Source of the DNA: Sympetrum striolatum
Taxonomy: Eukaryota > Arthropoda > Insecta > Odonata > Libellulidae
Length of the DNA: 64,000 nucleotides
Reading direction: 5' to 3'
NCBI GenBank assembly: GCA_947579665.1
Contig: OX388348.1
Location: forward strand, 14,012,001 to 14,076,000
The notes beneath the pieces are model-generated. The model was not told the origin of the DNA, did no database searches, and saw nothing but the letters and a program-made list of their open reading frames with translations. The position numbers were made by a program, and so were the translations under genes. Of this stretch, positions 1 through 13,157 are shown piece by piece. How positions within the stretch are numbered: position 1 is the first letter of the stretch; the number at the start of each line of letters is the position of its first letter.

Positions 1-25
1 GTGTCAGCAATTCATATACGCCAAT

Positions 26-241
26 TTAGATGGTCAGGATAATATTTTGACGAGTCATTCTTAGGTATACGGGGGTCTCATTAAATTTGAATACGTTCTC
101 TTTTGGGGGTTGTGATAGTAATAATCTCTTTCCTGAAACCACCTCGAGGCTCTCAACGAAATTAGTTTTGATATCGTAACGCGGTTCAGTCAGTTTCTCT
201 GCGTAGAATTCGTTGAAGATACCGATGAGTCCAGATAGCAA
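26..241 (-). CDS. possible coding exon, unidentified protein
   Basis: A 71-codon frame closes at a TAA at the window edge side. Its codons look protein-like (many end in C or G: GGA CTC ATC GGT ATC TTC AAC GAA TTC) although the surrounding DNA is strongly AT-rich. The peptide is hydrophilic and includes NEFYAEKLTEPRYDIKTNF and ENVFKFNETPVYLRM. I do not recognise a family. An in-frame TAG lies two codons upstream of the frame, so if this is an exon the acceptor would be the ...CCATAG directly before it, and the pyrimidine tract there is weak. The frame could be the last exon of a minus-strand gene, a fragment of a retrocopy, or chance. It is the only stretch in the window that reads like a host exon. 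Nothing nearby supports a second exon. Confidence 0.3.
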   Translation of the reverse strand: MLSGLIGIFNEFYAEKLTEPRYDIKTNFVESLEVVSGKRLLLSQPPKENVFKFNETPVYLRMTRQNIILTI

Positions 242-2644
242 TAACTATGGTTGTGCTGCACACGTAAAAATCTCCTATATGACAAAAAAATCGTGATATT
301 TAGAACTGTGACATAAATTCAAAGAATGAAATTAAATAAGGTCCAAAAATCCCTGAAGTTGACATTAATTTTAATGGATAGAGCAACTTCAACTTTGAAC
401 ACAGAGTTGTACATTACGCTCTAACAATCTAATGAACGAAAGAGAGCACTTAAAAAAATGTCGCATTAGAATGTGAATTTCCTATTATAAATTATAAACT
501 TTAAATTAGCAAAGCTTTCAGATGGTATGGCTTGACGCAGGAAGGTTTGGGGACACTCCAATGAGCTAACTTAAATGTTGCAATTTTCCTTTTTGAGTTA
601 CAATTCAACAGTAGATTGTGAGAGGTTTAAAAATCTCCCAATAGATACCTTTGTCGGCGCTCCGCTCCTCGTTGCCTCCCGTTTTGGGAAACAGCAGAAA
701 GACCCCGCTTACTTACTCTCTGGGAAACACCCTACTTAGAATTCCATAGCGATGCTATCATCCTTAGTGATATAGATTGTTGGGCTGATAAGAGATGGTC
801 TATTGCTAACTGGGTGTCAGTGATTTTTGAGAAAACATTGAAATACGTTAATAGATTTAGATTTTTAATGTTTTATTGTTGAAAGCGTTCATAATTTACT
901 ACGCTATTCTAACAATTAATCCTAGTTTGATTGTTTCATTATTATTTAATTATTTTCTGAGGTTGTCCAGGATTCAAATGTGTCTAAGCCGCAAAACAGA
1001 CGGCTAGGAGATAAATTAGTTATGGCTATAATTACATAACAATTTCATATAAAAAGTTACATAGTTACACTATTGATTATGTACATTCGTTAATACCTTA
1101 TGTAATTTACTATAATATTGGGAGAGTCAGTCGTTAATATACAAAATGTAAATCTCTGCAAGTTATCCTTTCGTTTAACCTCCATCTTTCACTACTAAAT
1201 CTCTCTCTTTAGTGTTATAACTTTGTTGTTCTAATCCTTGCTTTATTCATGTGGCATCAGAAGGAAAGTTAATTGAGGTTATCAGCAAAGATGAAATTCC
1301 AAGTTTACTTCGTGTTGGAAGCTTCTTGCTCGACTGTGAAGGAGCAAGCTCATATCTACAACTTTGATACAACCAAAATATTTACGAGGCCAAAACCAAT
1401 CTTGTTTTGACATATCAAGTATCATATGGAAATCCAATATCATGTAAGCTTTTGGAGAATAACAAATTAAGTGGAAGAAGGGATTGGTATTGATGATGGA
1501 TCATCTCTTTACCAGGTCCATTCTTTGATTATACAACCATGTGAATCAAAAAAGATGGTTATTGCATATGGTTATATAAATTAACAAACAAGATAGTTTC
1601 ATTTAAAATCTAACTCGCCCTGAATATTGCGTGAGCAAAATATCATTGTGTTTCTACACTTTTTAGGTGTTTTCATGACCTTGTCCCTCTAAAAAATAAT
1701 CCAAATTAACTGATATGTTCTCATTTGAGTCGATCAAGGTCCTCTTTCACCCGTATCCGGTGGTAATAAAATATGCTGAATCGACATTCGGCCCGATCAT
1801 TCCCATAAAACATCTCGTCGTTCTCTTTTTTGATATGCTTTAATGAGCGTCTACCGCCGAAGTGAAAATGGATTAGCACAAAAAAGATGATTGATGGAGA
1901 AGAAGGAATTAAATTAGCGGGACGAATTTACGTATATGCAAGAGGTAACTGAAACACATTTTTTTCTTTCGTGATTTCAATACAATAGAATCGCGTTCGC
2001 TACCATCTTACCGGATGATTCTCAGACCCAATGAGAATGCCTTTTAGATATGGAAAATTTTCTGCACGATAGCATTATTGTACTGTGTCATATGCTATGA
2101 AATGCTGATATATTTGATTACAGTAATTATTCTGACGATATTATTTAAACTAGAAACGATTTCTTTCTGTTTGAATTTATTGGTTGGGAAAAAATTACAG
2201 ATTTTCTTTTGATTGCTTTTGCTTTTACCATAAACATTATCTATTCTCTTTATTTCTATATATTTATTGCATTTACAGAACAATATCTCACCTCCCATCT
2301 TTCATGGAGGATATATCAGCAGGTTTCTTGGTAGCGTTGATATAATTGTTTCAATCCTCTCTAATCAACGGTCATTAATATTGCCAACAATTGCAGCATC
2401 ATTAGTTCCTACTTTAACGTACATCAGTCGTAAAAATCATTTGTTTATCCGTATATTTTCTCTCAAACTATATCACTTGAGCAAAACCAGCTGTCAGTTG
2501 TAACTACGTAACAACAAACTACAGTTGCCATTAATTATAATTGTTTTATTTCTTACATTAAAAATTATATCCATAACTATATTCAACTTATAGCAACCTT
2601 TGATTGTTACGTACAATAACTATTTACGTTTATTGTTAGTGTTA
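242..2644. other. AT-rich unique DNA, no gene seen
   Basis: No coding frame, RNA gene or repeat boundary could be supported here. A short GC-richer patch (about 645-760) stands out from the background but has no long frame and no recognisable motif. Confidence 0.5.
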
Positions 2645-2652
2645 ATTTAGAA

Positions 2653-3076
2653 CAGAGATTCCCAACCCTCGGTACGCGTTGGTAATATGAGCGATTGAAG
2701 GCGATAGCTATTGGTAATGTTTTAATCAATGAAACTTTAATTTAATTAATCGTTTTCTTTTCCATTAATATTAAAATTTTATTAATATATGTACATCTAT
2801 GTATAGTTTTAAATAAAAGTTAGCACGAAAAAATTGAAAACATATCTAAGTATATATATTTGTTTTTGTCTTGATAAAGGATTAAAAAAACCGAAATGAA
2901 AGTGCAGTAGTAATTAAATATGAAGTTTTATTAGCATTTTAATTAAAATATAACAAGCCATTGGGCACTTTTCCGACAATAAATATATGTTTCTAAATAA
3001 ATATGGGACTCTTGGTTGGCAAAACTTTCTAAAAATTTCAAGTGGTACGCAGTTGCTGAAAGGTCGGGAACCCCTG
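2653..3076. mobile_element. hAT-type MITE with 8-bp target duplication
   Basis: The element is 424 bp. It begins CAGAGATTCCCAACCCTCGG and ends in the inverted counterpart (reverse complement CAGGGGTTCCCGACC). It is flanked on both sides by the identical 8-bp duplication ATTTAGAA (2645-2652 and 3077-3084). CAG-starting termini with a TTCCCAAC core and 8-bp duplications are the signature of the hAT superfamily. The interior is AT-rich with no coding capacity, so this is a non-autonomous copy that would have needed a hAT transposase supplied elsewhere. The perfect target duplication suggests a fairly young or well-preserved insertion. Confidence 0.88.
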
Positions 3077-3084
3077 ATTTAGAA

Positions 3085-6000
3085 GGTCATAGTTATTCCT
3101 TTTATCAATGTAATGGTAATGATATTTTATTGACATAAAACGTTCACAGTTTCATTAAGACAAAACAACTGAAAGTGAACAGATGTCTCGTCATAGTAAT
3201 ATTTAACTTATGAAAGATAAAACATGTATGTCCGCCTCTGTTGATTGGCCATTCTCTTGATGTCTGCAGCCGGCCCTGCGAGTAATTCATTAAATAATAA
3301 TACTCATTACTTCCTGACCTTTTAAGATTTTCCAATTTTGCACTTTATTTTTTCTAGCTATATATTTTATTTCCGAGACTCCACCAGCGTCACCGGTTAG
3401 CATCTGAAAACGACTTGCAAATAAACGTCCGGAGCATCTTAAGGTGGAGTAAGAACCGGTTAAGGTAGAGTCTTCAGTGTCGGATAAGTGAAAAGTTTAA
3501 TCTACGAATAATAAATGCTGCAATCGCAAACTCGTTTCGATACGTCCGCTACTGCACTCGGTCTGGTCGACGCCGTTTTCAGTTCCAGGAAAGTCGCTCC
3601 TCCAGGCACGTTCCCATAAAAACATGAGGAAATAGATAAACGTCCCGAGTCGAGGGGTCGAGGAGGATGAAGAGATGAGAGAGTGGTCGAGGGCAGGAAG
3701 TTCGGAGGATGAGGAGGACGTTTGAGGAGGCTCCGAGTGTAGGTAGTGGAAAGGGCGAGAAATTACAAAAAAATTGCGGACTTGGTGGAAGAGATTGCTT
3801 CAAGGATGTGGTGTTTAGCGCTGAAATTTCTCCGCACTACGTCGTAAAGTATTTTGACTTCAGCGAGGAAATTATACTCATAAATGCGATGTTTCATTAC
3901 GCTATTAGGCGATGAAAGAAGCTGAGATATGTCTGTAATAATGTTGCTGCCCGCTGATGAGGTACTCTATTATTAAGAGGTTCAGAGGATTATTTCCTTT
4001 CCTGATATCCATTAATACCCGAAGTATAAACGAAGGAGATGAAGGTTAACCTCAAAGGGGAATAGAACCTGAATCTTGCACCAAGACGGACGGATGCTTT
4101 CGCCATTGAAATATCTCGCAAATTTCTCTCATTTAGTTTTTCGGATAATTTTCAAGAGAGTGGTGTTAGTTCGACAACGCATCATCGTAAATCTATTCAT
4201 CAACACTCCTTGATTATGGCTTTTCTCAGTTTTGAGGGCAGGAAGTACCTCAAACTACCGCAAATAAAACGCAACCACTTAAAAGACAGAAAAGGTATTC
4301 TAGCGTGGTACAGTTCTTTATTCTATTATTCAACACTATTCTGTAATATTTTATCCATCATAATGAATACAATAGAAAATTTATATCTTTCTAAAACACG
4401 TACCCTGATTCTAAACCTAAATATTTTTGTTTCTTAAAAGCAAATGTATACAGAACTTAAAATATCAAAGATTAATCAATTATTAGTGCTGGTTTTAAAT
4501 ATTCCTTAACTTTACAGTGGAATAAAATTAGTGATTCAGTAAAATATGAAATCCTGACGATTTGACCGCTGCCAAGGATTTCCGAGAGAAATCTCTTTCA
4601 TTAGAGTTTCATTAGACCGCTGCCACCAGATTTTTAATCTACTTGTAGTGTAATTGTAATAATAATGACAATTACGATTGAGGTATCTCCCAGGTACTTT
4701 ATTTTCAATAAATGATGGCTTTTCCGTATTATAAACGCAGTTTATAATCTCCAAATATTACATTCTATAGAATGGCATTATTATTCGTAGGCAGCTGAAT
4801 TCTTCTCTGCAGTAACAGCCATCGAAAGCACTACACTGTGGAAAGAGAAACTACATCTGCATGCAGTACGATATTAATGACATAAATAGGCAAAAAAAAA
4901 ACGTTTGGATGAATGGAAAGCAGCTGTCCTCTTAGTATGTACAAGGTCCACCCTTGGGTGAGATCGTTCTCGTCAGTACCATTTAAAAATAATATGCCAT
5001 CATTTTCTAATTCCAACTAGCTTTTTCCATCGTTCCAGCAACGTCATTAGCTTTGACATTTCCCTAGCAACAGGATTAACTGGCGTAGCAAGAAAACAAC
5101 TCTTGGAGGGATTTTCATTGAGATTAATTGAAATAGCTTTTACAAATAAGTTTACTGGACATTATATGTGGCTTAGATTTGATACAATACAACATAGGGT
5201 AGAGATTAGGTTAAATAAAACAACATTATTTTTCTAGCTCCAAGAGTTATTTTATTGATCTAAACACACAGCTTGATAGTTAAAATTCTTGGCTTATCAG
5301 CGAGAATTGTATTGTTGTCAGGTTTGATGAATGTCTTTATTTACGAAGACATCAGCTAGCCAATTGATTCGTTAATCACAAGGGGAGACTCTCATTTTTG
5401 TCCGGGGATTTTGATGAAACTTTTTTCGGGATACAGGAAGTGGAGTAATGAAAAAGTGTATCGGTGTTCGTGTAGTTAGATAACTTACCTTTTCTCGATT
5501 AAATTTCATCTTCTTTACTTTCCTAGAATTCTTTACCTTTTAGTTAGCATTTATTCTAATATATATAACAACGCACAGTGGGCTAGAATCGGAAAAAGCT
5601 GGACAAAAATAGAAAATCATTTCTTTTGAGTGCGGACTTTGAAATTTCGCACGTTTACTGCTGAATACATTTAGTATTCAACCATGCTAGTAATTAGCGT
5701 CGATTGGGCGTTATAATTATACAGGGGGTTGAAGTTATCAGAGGTAGTTCAATTTATGTAGCTTTTGGGGAATTTTAAAGTTGAAAATGGTCTTTTGCAT
5801 AGGCCTTTGGGGATTGGTTAAGACCCGGAAACTTCCCGGACGTCAATGACTTTAAATAGTGTAAAAAATGCCTCTTAGGAATCAGGATTCTTAAAATTCA
5901 TAAAACTTAAAGTTTTGAGGGATTTAATTATATTGCGTGAACTCTAAACTTTTCATCTTATAACCTAACCTTGTTATATTTACTCTCTACATTATTTATA

Positions 6001-7556
6001 ATACAAATAAAATTGCCTTGCCTCACTCCAAATTTTGATGATGTTTGGTCACCGGAGGGAATGGATTATAAAGTAAGCGTTAGCGAATAATTCGGGACGA
6101 AGATTAAAGGCGTCCACGCAAAATGATGCGATGACCGAAGTGCTCGGTTCAGTGGAGTGTCATCATCCTGGTCCACGGGTCAGTTTGTTTGTCTCCATCT
6201 CATCATCGTAATGGTACACAAAAGAAGACAAACAATTACATTAATTCCGCTTTCAGGTTGGAATGCGCTTAACGCTGAAGCGAGAAAAATTCGGATGAAA
6301 TAAAATCAGGGAGATTTTAATTGTAAATTACCCTAAATAGTTTACTTGAATTAACCATTTCCGTTCGTGTTTTTACGCAACATGCTAAGCCGGAAGGTGG
6401 GGATAATATGTAAAGCGTTTGCCTAATTCCGATTCGGGTATTTTCATCGAGTTAACAACGGTGATTATGGGTGATAATTTAAAGGGAAACAAAGCCCGCA
6501 AAGTGTATTCTCATTAGTTTTATTCTGTACGATTTGTTTTAAAAGTATTATGCTATAAAAATAAATTATATGTTCTCTTTCTTTCTCAATATTTTTTCCA
6601 ATGGAGTTAAAAATAATTTCAATCGTCGATGTTAAATTGCTTTTCAATCCTGAGTCATGATGTTATACTAAACTCTGTGACCTTAGTTGCATTCGAAATA
6701 CATACATACATACAAAGGACTTTATTTGGTGAAATTGGGACTTTTTGGTCCCAGCTTCCATTTAACCAAATGATCATATTGATAGCAACAGCAACAATAA
6801 AATCGGCGTTCTCCAAAATCTGGAATATTTTCATCTATTACGTTCTTTTGCGATATATTTCCTTTATCAGGTCGTAGAATAAACCAATTATGCCGCGAAT
6901 GTGTAGAAATTAACTGACCAAATTTGTATACATAGGCTACTATCCAACTGAAATAGGATTTTCAGAGGTGAAATAATTTAACACTGTATTTTCGATGATT
7001 AATTTGTATTTACCGTATAAGTGTAGTAATTTAGGATCGATTTAATGTTATTCAAATATACTGTGAAGATAATTATTTTACTTAGTTTAAGTAATTTATT
7101 AGTTTTAAAATTATTATTAGCGGTGGATAACCAAGAATTCCTAACATTCATAGGGTGAAATCCCGGACGATTTAATACCAAATAAAGCTAAAAAAATAAT
7201 TCGTTTAGGAACTCAACTCTAAAGAAGCCTGACAGACGAAGGTTTTGTTATGATCTTACGCGTAATTTTTTTTTCTTTCCCCTTATTAATTTTCTATATA
7301 GGGGCAGATATATGTATATATATATGTAAATATTCTTTGTTAAACAATGGATGGTTACAGTAATACAATAAATACTTTCATATGAGTAAAAACTGTTTCA
7401 GCGGAATGTTAAATTAAGAATACCGATAAAAAAAGATTTTGACATGAAATCTTACGCATAGGTTTATCGCGCTAGTTTTCAAAGAAGTGGCGGGTAGAGT
7501 AGTACCATATAGTAATTCATCTTTAAGATAAAACAATATATATCGCACTATATATC
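3085..7556. other. unique DNA with one GC-rich patch, no gene seen
   Basis: Mostly AT-rich sequence with frequent stops in all frames. About 3400-3830 is clearly GC-richer, with CpGs and purine-rich GAGGA repeats; frames of 68-74 codons overlap there on both strands but none looks like protein. A 12-base inverted pair (CAACTCTTGGAG near 5097, CTCCAAGAGTTA near 5237) is probably chance. Confidence 0.45.
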
Positions 7557-7838
7557 TATATGGATATTCTACCATGAACTGTATTATTTAAGTTAATTGA
7601 CAGATCTCATGTATATTTATGCATGATAGTTCTTATTCATGATTTATGTCTTTATTTTTTGTACTTGTAATATATGTATTGTAATTTAATTGTACAACCT
7701 ACGGGAGGATTTTAGAGGGGTTTCCCTCCGTCTTTGGGCGGATGCCTTAGAATCATTTTTATGTTCCCCTCAAACGTTGCAACCTGGCCTGAAGGCAAAC
7801 TTGCAACGCAAACTTAAATAAATAAAGAATAAATATAA
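7557..7838 (+). mobile_element. LINE-type 3' end, family 1, copy a
   Basis: About 280 bp matches the segment at 63340-63622 throughout. Near the 3' end are two inverted repeats: an outer one around CTACGGGAGG...CCCTCCGTC and a second with GTTGC...GCAAC enclosing GGC...GCC. It ends in a degenerate (TAAA)n tail. A 3' hairpin followed by a simple-repeat tail is typical of 5'-truncated non-LTR retrotransposons or SINEs that borrow LINE tails. No reverse transcriptase is present upstream. Both copies start at the same base, which could also mean a short complete SINE-like unit. Confidence 0.65.
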
Positions 7839-8013
7839 GTCCATGAATTATCTCCAATCAGCAGTTTAAATTGTTTTGTGGAATATGCATTTAGATGTAT
7901 AGTTACCGAATAAGCCATTTTCAATGAGTTATTAGCTTGAAGTACTAGTTACACACGAACCGAATTGCTTCTTTTACAATATTATTATAATGTCTGGCTC
8001 CATCAATGTTTCT

Positions 8014-8172
8014 AGCAGTAGATAGTTGTATTGTATGTTATGCGTAATTATGTTTCACTGCAATGCAGGGTTGCTTCCTTAAATTCTTAATGTTTTCAGC
8101 AGTAGATGTTGTATTGTATTTTAAATCTTCAAAAGTTTCACTGCACTACCGGGTTGCTTTCATAAAATTCTC
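8014..8172. repeat. imperfect tandem duplication, period about 84 bp
   Basis: Two units each run from AGCAGTAGAT through TTGTATTGTAT and GTTTCACTGCA to GGGTTGCTT. The first begins at 8014 and the second at 8098. They differ by scattered substitutions and small indels, so the duplication is old. No coding meaning is apparent. Confidence 0.6.
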
Positions 8173-8189
8173 CTGCGCAAGCCGTAGCG

Positions 8190-8730
8190 AATATAACACA
8201 GAATCTTTCGCTTCATCACCATTTCTCTCCCTCCCCTGTTCCCTCCCTCTTCCCCCAACCTCTGTATATCCTGGTTTCCTCCCCCTCAGTCGGGGTCATC
8301 CGAAACGGCAGCTGCTAAGCGTGGAGAAGAAAAATAAACGCAATCTCTCTCGACCTCTCATCATCCAGATGCGCCTCACATTTTCCATGCTCTACACCGT
8401 GCATCGACACTACTTATAGAGTGCTCCACGTTTCCCCAAGCACTTTTCTTTTCTCCTTCATTCGCGTTGTCCACGCTTCTGCGGAAGGACACAATCGGAG
8501 GGTTCTCTGCGGTCAACTCCTCCTGGTCCAGGAGATGATGAATGAAGACCGGTGCAGGGAAATGCGCGATGCGGAATCTCGTTGTATCCGGTATTCCACG
8601 AGATGAGGGCTCAAGATACGCTTTCTAAAGGTCGCTGTGTGTGAAGTCGACAGGTTATGCGTCAATTCTTGGGGAATATAAATAGGCTCGGAATGGAAAT
8701 GCCCTGTTCCGAAGAGGTGACAGACGTTTT
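8190..8730 (+). promoter_or_regulatory. GC-rich patch with a TATA-like box
   Basis: A pyrimidine-rich CCTCCC segment is followed by CpG-containing DNA. At 8677-8685 the sequence TATAAATAG sits in a GC-richer setting and would place initiation near 8707-8712. No initiator or downstream exon can be identified, and frames here (118 and 61 codons) are low-complexity Ser/Pro/Leu readings of the CT-rich tract. This is a weak candidate for a core promoter. Confidence 0.22.
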
Positions 8731-11280
8731 AAAGTCTTCTGTTAGAAAGGGAAAGATAGGTTCGGTTGGTTTTTGTTGTAGGTGTCCGTCTGTGGTTCGA
8801 TTTAGTTCCGCTACTTTTTGATGTACTAGAGAAAGGTTTGTGTTCGAAGTTCCTCAATACCGTAAAGATGGAGAATCAGCGCCTTGTTTAAATCATTTAA
8901 TAGAAATCTTAGAGCGTTATCAATCTCTTTGTCGTTGTGCACTTCAGTGAAATCAGCCTCCATGAAATGAAAATTCATTTATAGAATTTCAAATAAAATT
9001 TAAATCTTCTTAATAGAATTGGTTGATAAATTAAAGTAAGCTACTTGTATTCCATTTTAAAAGAAGGAGGCTGCTAAAGACTGCAATTGAGGGTAGGATT
9101 TAGGAGAAAAACAGAGGGGAAAATAACGAAAAAAAATATGTTGGATGATTTAAAAGGTGGGATAAGCTACAAGGAAGTGAAGTGGCATTAAACGGGGATT
9201 TGTTGATGCACATGAACCTACAGAAGAGTAGAACACTCATTTCTGTCTAAACGTAGAGCTTTACTGATCGTGGGATTTGTTGACAATTAAATCGTCTACT
9301 AGAGCACAATAAAATATTCCACGAAGAGTAGTAATTAAAAATACTATAAATCAAATGCAGGTGCGTTACAGTTTAATAAGCTGTCGGAATACATTCAGTA
9401 AAGCATATATAGGTGAGTAAAAGGTATCTGAACAAAAGTTTAGTGTACTGTGCGTTTTATCATCTAAATAAAATTCAATTTAGCTGATTTCTTGAGAGCC
9501 AGCGTATATAATTGATCTGACAATGAAATATAAAATCCTAATTTATTTGCACAATTGTAAAGGAGATACCATTATAATAATTCCGTGTAATTCAATTTGT
9601 ATCTCGTGATTGCTATTTAGTTTCTTCACAGATAAAAACACAATATAGAAAACTCATATGAAAATATGGAAATAACTTCAGGCAATCCTGAACGTATAAT
9701 CGGATGCCAGATCAAGTTTACTGAAGGAAATAAACTGTTTGTTGGGAAACAGGAGGTGGTGGTGAAAGCGCGATTAAAATTCAGAAATTTTATCTCTGGA
9801 CGCGAAGATCGAAAAAATCGATAATTTTTTCCGCCACTCGAAGCATTTCGAGCGTTCTCCTGGAAGTGAATTTATGGAAAAGGGAGGAGTTGGTTTGAGG
9901 GTGCTTGAGTTTGTCATTGAGAGTCGATTATCAGATTTTATCTACTTATATCGAGAGGTGAAAGGTTTATGCGGAAGCTTATAGTATTGACGCAGATGTT
10001 TCTCCCCCTCTCTTTGCATTTCTACTAAGCGAGGGCAAATATTGGGAATGGTCACCGACTAAAGTTAAGGCGAGGCGGATGTCAGCAATGTGCCAGAAGG
10101 AAGGATCAGTAACGGAATCTGAAAAAATAAGGACAATCTTACTTCATACTGCATTAGATATATTATGTGTACAGTTTTATTTAACGTTCTGAGGAGTAAC
10201 TTCTGCTAACTCCTATGACCATATTAATTACCACCAATATTACTATGTATTGGGTAGTAATTACCACTGCAGCCCTTCGGTTACCTAAATATTAACTTCA
10301 TCTGGGTCTCTTTGTACATCATCTTTATTTCTGAGGTTTTGTACTTGGTACAGACATTTTTATGGTATTGTAAAGTATTCTCTGCTTTGAAATTTTCTTT
10401 TAATTTGTTAATTTATTTTTTAATTTATTTGTTAAATTTATTTGTTTATATTCTTTATTATATCACATGTAATAGGGTAATTTCGTATATTTTTGCGATA
10501 AAATATAATTATTATTATTATTAAATACACAGGGATTTCATCAATCCAAATTTACGTAACTTTTAATGGCTTAATAACTCTGAAAGCCGTCCTTGTCAGC
10601 GTGTTGGAGATGATTCTCCGATAATGATAACGTAGCTACTGAAATGAACAGTCATTCTAAAAAGGTCGCTAATCGGGGATCTTGAGTTGTTTCCGTAACC
10701 GGTGGCAAACATGAGTACGTTAATATGGTACGCTGACAAGTAATGCCAAAATACATATTTGAAGCTTCTAATTCCATGACAGTTGAGATATAATTCGTTT
10801 CCTTGCATCTCCACGTGTAAGTTCAAATACTGCAAGTATGTTATGATTACATGATCAATTTGGGGATTCAGGTGGATCATATATTTTTTATATACGTGTA
10901 ATAAATTCTGGGCATTCATCATACGAAGTATTGAAAGAAGTTGATAGAAATTATAGGGTTTAGAAAATAGGTGTTTTGACAGCCCGTATCACATGGCACT
11001 GGCAGCTTTCATGGTCACTATGTAATTTTAAACATAAAAACCTTTTATTGGATGAAACTTTTAATTTATAATATTCACTGAGTGCATAACGTGCTGCAAA
11101 TGTAGCATAATGTTTGAATAGCAGACTAGATGATCTTTAAATATATTTTATGTATGAAGTTTAAATACATTATATTAATGTTTATGATAATTTAAGTAGA
11201 GAGGTTCAATTGTTTCAATATATCCATTTTTCACTCCATGTTTTATTTCATGTTCTTCCCAAGTTTAATTCCATGTTTAA
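8731..11280. other. AT-rich unique DNA, no gene seen
   Basis: No supported gene. At 10370-10525 a T-rich stretch ends in a short (ATT)n run; this resembles a degraded LINE tail, but without a hairpin or second copy I do not call it. Confidence 0.4.
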
Positions 11281-11290
11281 AAAAATATTA

Positions 11291-11980
11291 TTAAAGATAT
11301 AGCTGAACTAAAAATAAACGAACCTGTAAGATCTCACAATTCTTAGTTCGGAGAAGGAACCGCTCCTTCAGACAGAAAATTTTGCAGTGAAAATTGTCAC
11401 GCACGACTCGAATTTTCTCAAATTTTTTACAGTTTTTAAAAATGAAATTCGAATATTCTGAAGCGTTCTTTATCTTCACTAAAGTTCGAAGGATAGGAAT
11501 TTCCCAAAAAAGTCTGTTTCCATAGCTACGAAGAGAGGAGGATGAAAGCGACGGACGAATCGCCTTTGCCCAAGAGGAAGATGTATTAAAAATGCACCCT
11601 CTTCCTTCCCGAAACACGTGCTCAACTGGGAATCCATCGACAGCGTCATACATTTTTCTAAAATCAGCGCCTCAATATCTCCTGGCTCGTCAAATTTTCC
11701 ACGTTATAAATATTCCTGGGAAAAAAATAGCTCTTCAAAAAAAATACATCTCTCTTCTCCTGTCGATGTCCAAGCCCTGGGGGAATGTAGGGTTAAATTT
11801 GTGGAGAATTTTTTTAAGAGTGAATCCTGCGGAAAATTCGAGGAAGGCGACTCATTCGACCGGGGATTTTTTCCTATTAAACGCGTTAAAATTTTTTGAT
11901 CGTCAACCCCATCTCCGTCCGTCATTAATGGTAGACTTTGCGGTAGGCCCAGAGTTTTCCCGTTTCGAAATTTATTAAGT
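11291..11980. other. GC-elevated patch, open in several frames
   Basis: Open frames of 120 and 73 codons (minus) and 128 and 93 codons (plus) overlap in this 690-bp stretch, which is unusual for the window. None gives a recognisable domain, and overlap on both strands is what a locally stop-poor composition produces. It contains an E-box CACGTG near 11616 and several TTTTCG runs. It could be a conserved regulatory region or an untranslated exon. Confidence 0.2.
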
Positions 11981-13021
11981 TAAGTTCTCTGACCTCACGT
12001 CGACTGAGTTTAGCTTCATCGAAACTGTATCCACCGCCTCACTCATTTATTTTTCACTTAGCTATCTTTCCTCAGCGGTGTATTCCTTCTAAAAGATCGA
12101 TGTCTCCCTCCAAAGTCCTCATTATCCACAGCTTTCTTTTGTTACCTTCATCTCCTTAATATTTGAAGAGCATAGAAAAACTATAAGTAATATCCACATT
12201 AAAATAATTCAAAAATATGTGTAGATAATACATAGTTTTTCGTCTCTCTTCAGTATGCCTTTCCAAGAATTTCGGCCAAATAATACAGAATTAGTCCTTG
12301 GCAATATTTTTGCTAGATTTTCCGCTATCGAGCCAAATGGCTTTCTCTGAACGACTAGTAACAAAATTGAAATTATAGTATGGTCCTGTTCCCCTTTCAC
12401 ATGTGTTTTTATTTCTATTTTTTTGCAAGTTATATTCCAGTATATATTACCTTACCTTACTCCTTTGCGTTGGTAAATTGGTTTGATAAAATCCTTGGTG
12501 GGAATTATTTTGCGTGGGAGTACTTACATTATGGGTAAACTTATATTTAATGATAGTTTTGGGAGTAAATTACGAAATTCATCACTGATAACGTGCATTT
12601 AATCTCTCTCTCTTAGAGTATGACGTTATTGTATGAGCTCACTTAAAATCAAACATTAATGTAAATAGAAAAGGATTTCTTTATTTCGAGCAATATTAGA
12701 TTTATTCCGTTGTGGCATATATCCCAACATTTACTCATATTTACGTCCATCGATAGTTGTTTGATGTACTTCGCTCACCCGTGCGTCACTATTTACGATG
12801 CACATTCTACTAATGGCACTCAAAAATAAGGGTGGTGTGCAGAAAATTCCGAATAATTAATTTTGATATAATGCGATAATTCCTCAAGGAATGATATTCA
12901 GGCAACTTGTATAGTATTTTTATGAGAAGTATAATTAATTAATAGAATGAATTATTTATATAAAAATTTTAAACTTTTAATTATATAATAAATAATTAAT
13001 CGTAATATAATAATATAAGTA

Positions 13022-13157
13022 GATTGTAAGAATAAATCACCCAAGTTAAATTTTACGCGGATATATTTCAAAACGGTCGTTTTATATATATTCCAAAACC
13101 GGTCGTTTTGAAATATATATGTTGAAAATAGTAATTGTAAAATTTATTCTTACAATC
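13022..13157. mobile_element. 136-bp foldback / palindromic MITE
   Basis: The outer arms GATTGTAAGAATAAAT (13022-13037) and ATTTATTCTTACAATC (13142-13157) are perfect inverted repeats. The inner arms ATATATTTCAAAACG (13061-13075) and CGTTTTGAAATATAT (13104-13118) are also perfect. The whole segment therefore folds into one long hairpin with a central loop containing ACCGGT. The sequence between the two arm blocks is partly complementary. Foldback MITEs look like this. No clear target duplication is visible. Confidence 0.65.

Noticed and set aside
8063..8606. 118- and 61-codon frames as genes
   Set aside because: Low-complexity readings of a CCTCCC-rich tract, no motif.
11291..11978. Overlapping frames up to 128 codons as a protein gene
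   Set aside because: Equally long frames exist on both strands and none shows a recognisable motif; local composition explains them.
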